Shown here: in pieces, positions 60,660 to 64,000 of the stretch
How the letters are laid out: each line of letters starts with the position of its first letter
Numbering within the stretch: position 1 is the stretch's first letter
Source of the DNA: Parasponia andersonii
Lineage: Eukaryota > Streptophyta > Magnoliopsida > Rosales > Cannabaceae
Length of the DNA: 64,000 nucleotides
Assembly (NCBI GenBank): GCA_002914805.1
Contig: JXTB01000140.1
Span: forward strand, 659,614 to 723,613
Reading direction: 5' to 3'
Notes under the pieces: generated by a model
What the model saw: only the letters and a program-made list of their open reading frames with translations
What the model was told of the DNA's origin: nothing
The model's database searches: none
Position numbers and translations under genes: made by a program

Positions 60660-63600
60660 ACTAAATTATCTTCAAAGATGACAAGTATCTTAGACCATGT
60701 ATGATACGATCCAAGTACGTTATCTACCAACCTTACATCATCATCTAGATTTGGAATAGGCATTAGGGCTTTGGCATCATCTTGTAAATATGAAACATCA
60801 CTTTATTAACGTCTTTTATCAAAGCCTCTACCGAAATTCCTTTTGAGAATATTTCATGAGTAACAAGTAATTCTTTCTCATCTTCAACTCCTAAATTTTG
60901 ATAGTCTTTTCATTTTGTTGCAAGAATAATTGGCCATCAAGAATCAAGTGGACCATTGACGTAAAATACTTGTTTTACTTGTGTTGCCATTATAAATGGA
61001 TGATTCTTATGACCCATCTGATTTAGATCAATTTAAGTGAAGTCTAACTCATCTTCTCCAACCTTATTGTTACTCTCTACCCATTGACACATAAACACTG
61101 GCAATCGAAATGAAACAAAATCAAGTTCCCAAATTTCCTCAATAATGCTATAATACGCCATATCATTCTCTATTGGATTTTTATCCTTGGAACTTGAAAA
61201 TTGTATGGTTTTTCTAACAATATTTACCTTACTATTTTGGGTTGCTCTTATGTTATCGTGGTCCCTTATACTAAAATAAACACTGTTAACTTGATAAGAA
61301 TGATATCTAATTACATTTAATGATGGTCTATGTAATATCTATTTCAATGTATCAGATACATTGTGTGTTACTTTGTTTATTTCAACTACAATCTATTCAA
61401 AATATAAAAGTAATAATTAGAAAACCTAACATGTGAGTACTCATGCTCTAAATAGAAAAAAAAAATGAAATGAAATTATTAATTGTAACTACTAACTAGA
61501 ATTACCCGTTCGCGAAGCCAACTAATAAAAGTTCGATGGTATTCATCATAGATATACTTCGCTCTTTTTGATCTTATTAAGAATTATGTTTTGATCCAAT
61601 TTATATACTTCCTTCATCAAATCAACCCCAAAGTAAACCACTATTATTAAAGAATTCAACATTCATTCAATAAAGATCTAATTCATAATAAAACTTACTC
61701 GATGAAAGGTTGGATTTCAGCTATATTTTGTAACACGGTAGGATGTGCTTGGTCTAGTTGTTCTCATTTAATTGTAAACACAATACTACCACTTACGTTT
61801 TTATTAAAATTTGAAAATGCATGCACTCCGATGGTTTCTACATTTGCCAAATACTCAAAATAAACATCAACAACTTCTTCTGTAATATAATACTCTACAA
61901 TGCATCCTTCTGGCCGGCTTCGATTTCTACAAATCCTTTTAGAATTTTTATTTATCTCTCAAATGGATACATCTATTTCAAATAAACTAGATCACATAAC
62001 TTCATTTCTCTAACCAAATATACAGTAAGATGTATCATTATATCAAAAAAATACTAAGAGGAAAACTGCTCGAACATGTACAATGTTACAACAACTTCAC
62101 GTTGTTGTTCGTCTAATTTGGATACATCGACTATCTTAGAATAAATTCTATAAAAAAAATAAGCATAATTTGGTAATTACATATTGAATATTTTAAGGTA
62201 ATATAGATCAGATCACTATAAGTAGCAGATGTTGTATTGGTATATGATAATCATGAGATTTAAGTCTAACTAGTTTCAAATTGTTTATATCCACTAATGT
62301 TCTAATATTAGAAGAATAGCTTTTAGGAACCTTCACATTAAATAAGGACTGACACAATTGATATTTTTCTTCCTTTTTCAATGTGAAGTAAGCAAGAAGT
62401 AAATATGTTCGCTTCTCCCTCACTCTAGGAGCTAACTCTTTTCGAACACTCATATAAATAAGATCCATAGGGGCACCAATACTATTCTTATTCTTCCCTA
62501 GAATATTTAATAAAGTTCCAATTATACTATCACATATGTTTTTTTCAATATGTATGACATCTAAATTATATCTCAGAAGTAAATGTTACCAATACTCCAA
62601 CTCAAAGAATATATATTTTTTCTTCCAACAACTTTTCGGTATTTTTACAACTTTCACATTACTACGTCTTTTTTTTTTTCTTATTCATATCATTTATTTT
62701 AACCTTCTAAGCCTAAATTAGAGCTTAAAAACTGTTTCTAATATCTCTGCTCCAGTTAAAGGTTATGGTGCCAATTCAAATTTTTGAGAACCATTAAATG
62801 TTTTTTTCTAATTTCTATATACGTGTTTGCAAGGAAAAAACCCTCTATGGCCCGCCGCATAACTCAACTTTCTAGCACGTGTTAAGAACTAACAATTTAT
62901 TTTCTCATCATAAATAGGATATGTTTTATATCCTTTAGTAGAAAACCTAGATAAATTCCTATATGCAAGAAAGTCATTGATTGTCCATAGTAACACAGCC
63001 TTAGAGTAAAATCTTTATCCTTATATATATCATAGACTTTCACACCATCATTCTACAAACTGTTCAAGTCATCAATCAATGAAGCTAAATATCCATCAAT
63101 GTCATTATAAGGTTGTTTAGATCCTGATATTAATATTGTAAAAAGTGTAAACTTTTTTTTATACACAACCACGAAGAAAGATTATAGATTATAAGCATTA
63201 CAGGCCAATAACTATATTTATTGCTTAGAGATATATGAGGATTAATATCATCCATAGATAGACCAAGATGAAGATTTCTTGGATCACTTCTAAAAGAAAG
63301 CCATTTGTAATCTATGATTTTCCAAGCTAGTGAATCGGTTGGATGTCTAAGTTTACTATCTTCTATCCTCTCATTTGTATCCCATGTTAAATCTTTAGCA
63401 AGCTCACGATTTCGGAATAGACAAATAAAACGAGAAATTAGAGAAATATAGCACAAAATCTTAGCAAGGGTTTCAATTTTTACCTTTTCAGAATTCTTAT
63501 TCAGTTGCTACCTAGTCTAACCACATACTGGATAAAAAATTACACCTTTAAATTTCTTTCGATATAAAATACAATCATTTAGGCAAGTGTGAATTTTCTC

Positions 63601-64000
63601 ATATTGCATACCTAATGAGTATAAAGTCTTTTTGGCCTCATAAAAGAAAGTCAACATCTCATTATCATTTAGCAACATCTCTCCTAGTAAAGCTAACAAG
63701 TCTAAAAACTCTTATCAATTTATCTATGTCTTACTTTCAAATTATACAATTTCAATAGTGTAGACAACTTTGTAAATTTCATATAACTTGGATATATTAG
63801 TTTTTCAGCATCATTAAGTAATGATTGAAACTTAATAGTATTTACATATATTTTATACAATACATCAGCAATCATCTCAAAAAAATTATCATTAAAATCT
63901 AATCCATAATCATCTCTTATACCCTTTTTTGAAGAAAATCCGTAATCGGGACTTTTTTACCATGCCAGATCCATCACTTATAACTCTGATCTATTCCATT
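60660..64000 (-). pseudogene. CACTA TNP2-type transposase with DUF4218 and DUF4216 remnants
   Basis: In minus-strand order: near 63940 WIWHG; at 63699-63517 YEAKKTLYSLGMQYEKIHTC and CILYRKKF; at 63456-63130 HPTDSLAWKIIDYKW, RNLHLGLSMDDINPH and SYWPVMLIIYNLSSWLC (core TNP2). At 62468-62208 RKELAPRVREKRTYL, SSNIRTLVDINNLKL and LKSHDYHI, then near 61920 RPEGCIVEYYITEE (DUF4218 region). Near 61530 RAKYIYDEYHRTFISWL, and near 61100-61160 MAYYSIIEEIWELDFVSFRLPVF with MGHKNHPFIMATQVKQVFYV (DUF4216 region). Near 60700 LVDNVLGSYHTW, the usual C-terminal block. TNP2 cuts and pastes the element. Introns and stops prevent an exact model, and the N-terminus is outside the window. Confidence 0.88.

Larger units (their letters stand above)
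58518..64000 (-). mobile_element. CACTA (En/Spm) element with TNP2 transposase, runs off the right edge
   Basis: The left terminus at 58518 reads AACTATAACAAAAAA, a one-base variant of CACTATAACAAA. A subterminal array (58560-58780) follows with the word CCAAGGCACT/CCAAGGTGCT in both orientations. Transposase remnants read on the minus strand from 64000 down to about 60660. The other end lies beyond the window. Numerous stops and frame changes show it is inactive. Length exceeds 5.4 kb, normal for an autonomous-type CACTA. Confidence 0.85.

Overview
The window is nuclear DNA of a flowering plant, very probably a eudicot. Host genes carry GT-AG introns, the spacers are strongly AT-rich, and plant-only families are present (P-class PPR, LOB-domain factor, full-size ABCG/PDR transporter, HIPL-type GSDH protein, plant core-2/I-branching glycosyltransferase). 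The rest is typical plant transposon debris: Copia, a Gypsy-like solo LTR, CACTA, hAT, MULE-type MITEs and a LINE tail. I cannot name the species from the sequence.

Layout. 1-6.9 kb is transposon-derived: one end of a CACTA element, finishing at 3639 and carrying a nested fold-back element, then a minisatellite-like repeat. 6.9-9.9 kb (minus) is a four-exon GLCAT14-type beta-glucuronosyltransferase gene. 10-15.6 kb is intergenic and holds a 955-bp MULE-like element and a 507-bp hAT element that split a duplicated repeat. 15.6-17.7 kb (minus) is an intronless PPR gene; a 36-bp tandem duplication creates its stop codon. 18.5-31.8 kb is a 13.4-kb decayed Copia retrotransposon with TATTG target duplications. 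It contains a MITE in its 5' LTR, a 3.9-kb solo LTR in gag, and an extra ORF between pol and the 3' LTR.

32.7-35.8 kb (plus) is an intact seven-exon HIPL1-like gene. It converges on a 24-exon full-size ABCG/PDR gene (minus, 44.1-36.2 kb) whose exon 7 is one base short of the expected frame and whose first intron starts with GC. 44.7-49.6 kb is a second decayed Copia element (minus). 49.6-54.3 kb is intergenic with a LINE 3' fragment and a short duplication. 54.3-55.05 kb (minus) is a LOB-domain transcription factor. 56.4-58.5 kb holds GC-rich hAT-like termini and a long degenerate A/T repeat. From 58.5 kb to the right edge lies a decayed autonomous-type CACTA element whose TNP2 transposase reads on the minus strand and continues past the window.

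The host genes do not form an operon or an obvious functional cluster. Two (GLCAT14-like and HIPL-like) encode secretory or cell-surface products, one a membrane transporter, one a probable plastid RNA-binding protein and one a nuclear regulator. I found no new biological system. The most useful observations are the ABCG frameshift, the duplication-made stop in the PPR gene, the extra Copia ORF, and several nested insertions whose order can be read from their target-site duplications. All exon coordinates were derived by hand from splice-site consensus, reading-frame continuity and remembered family sequence.
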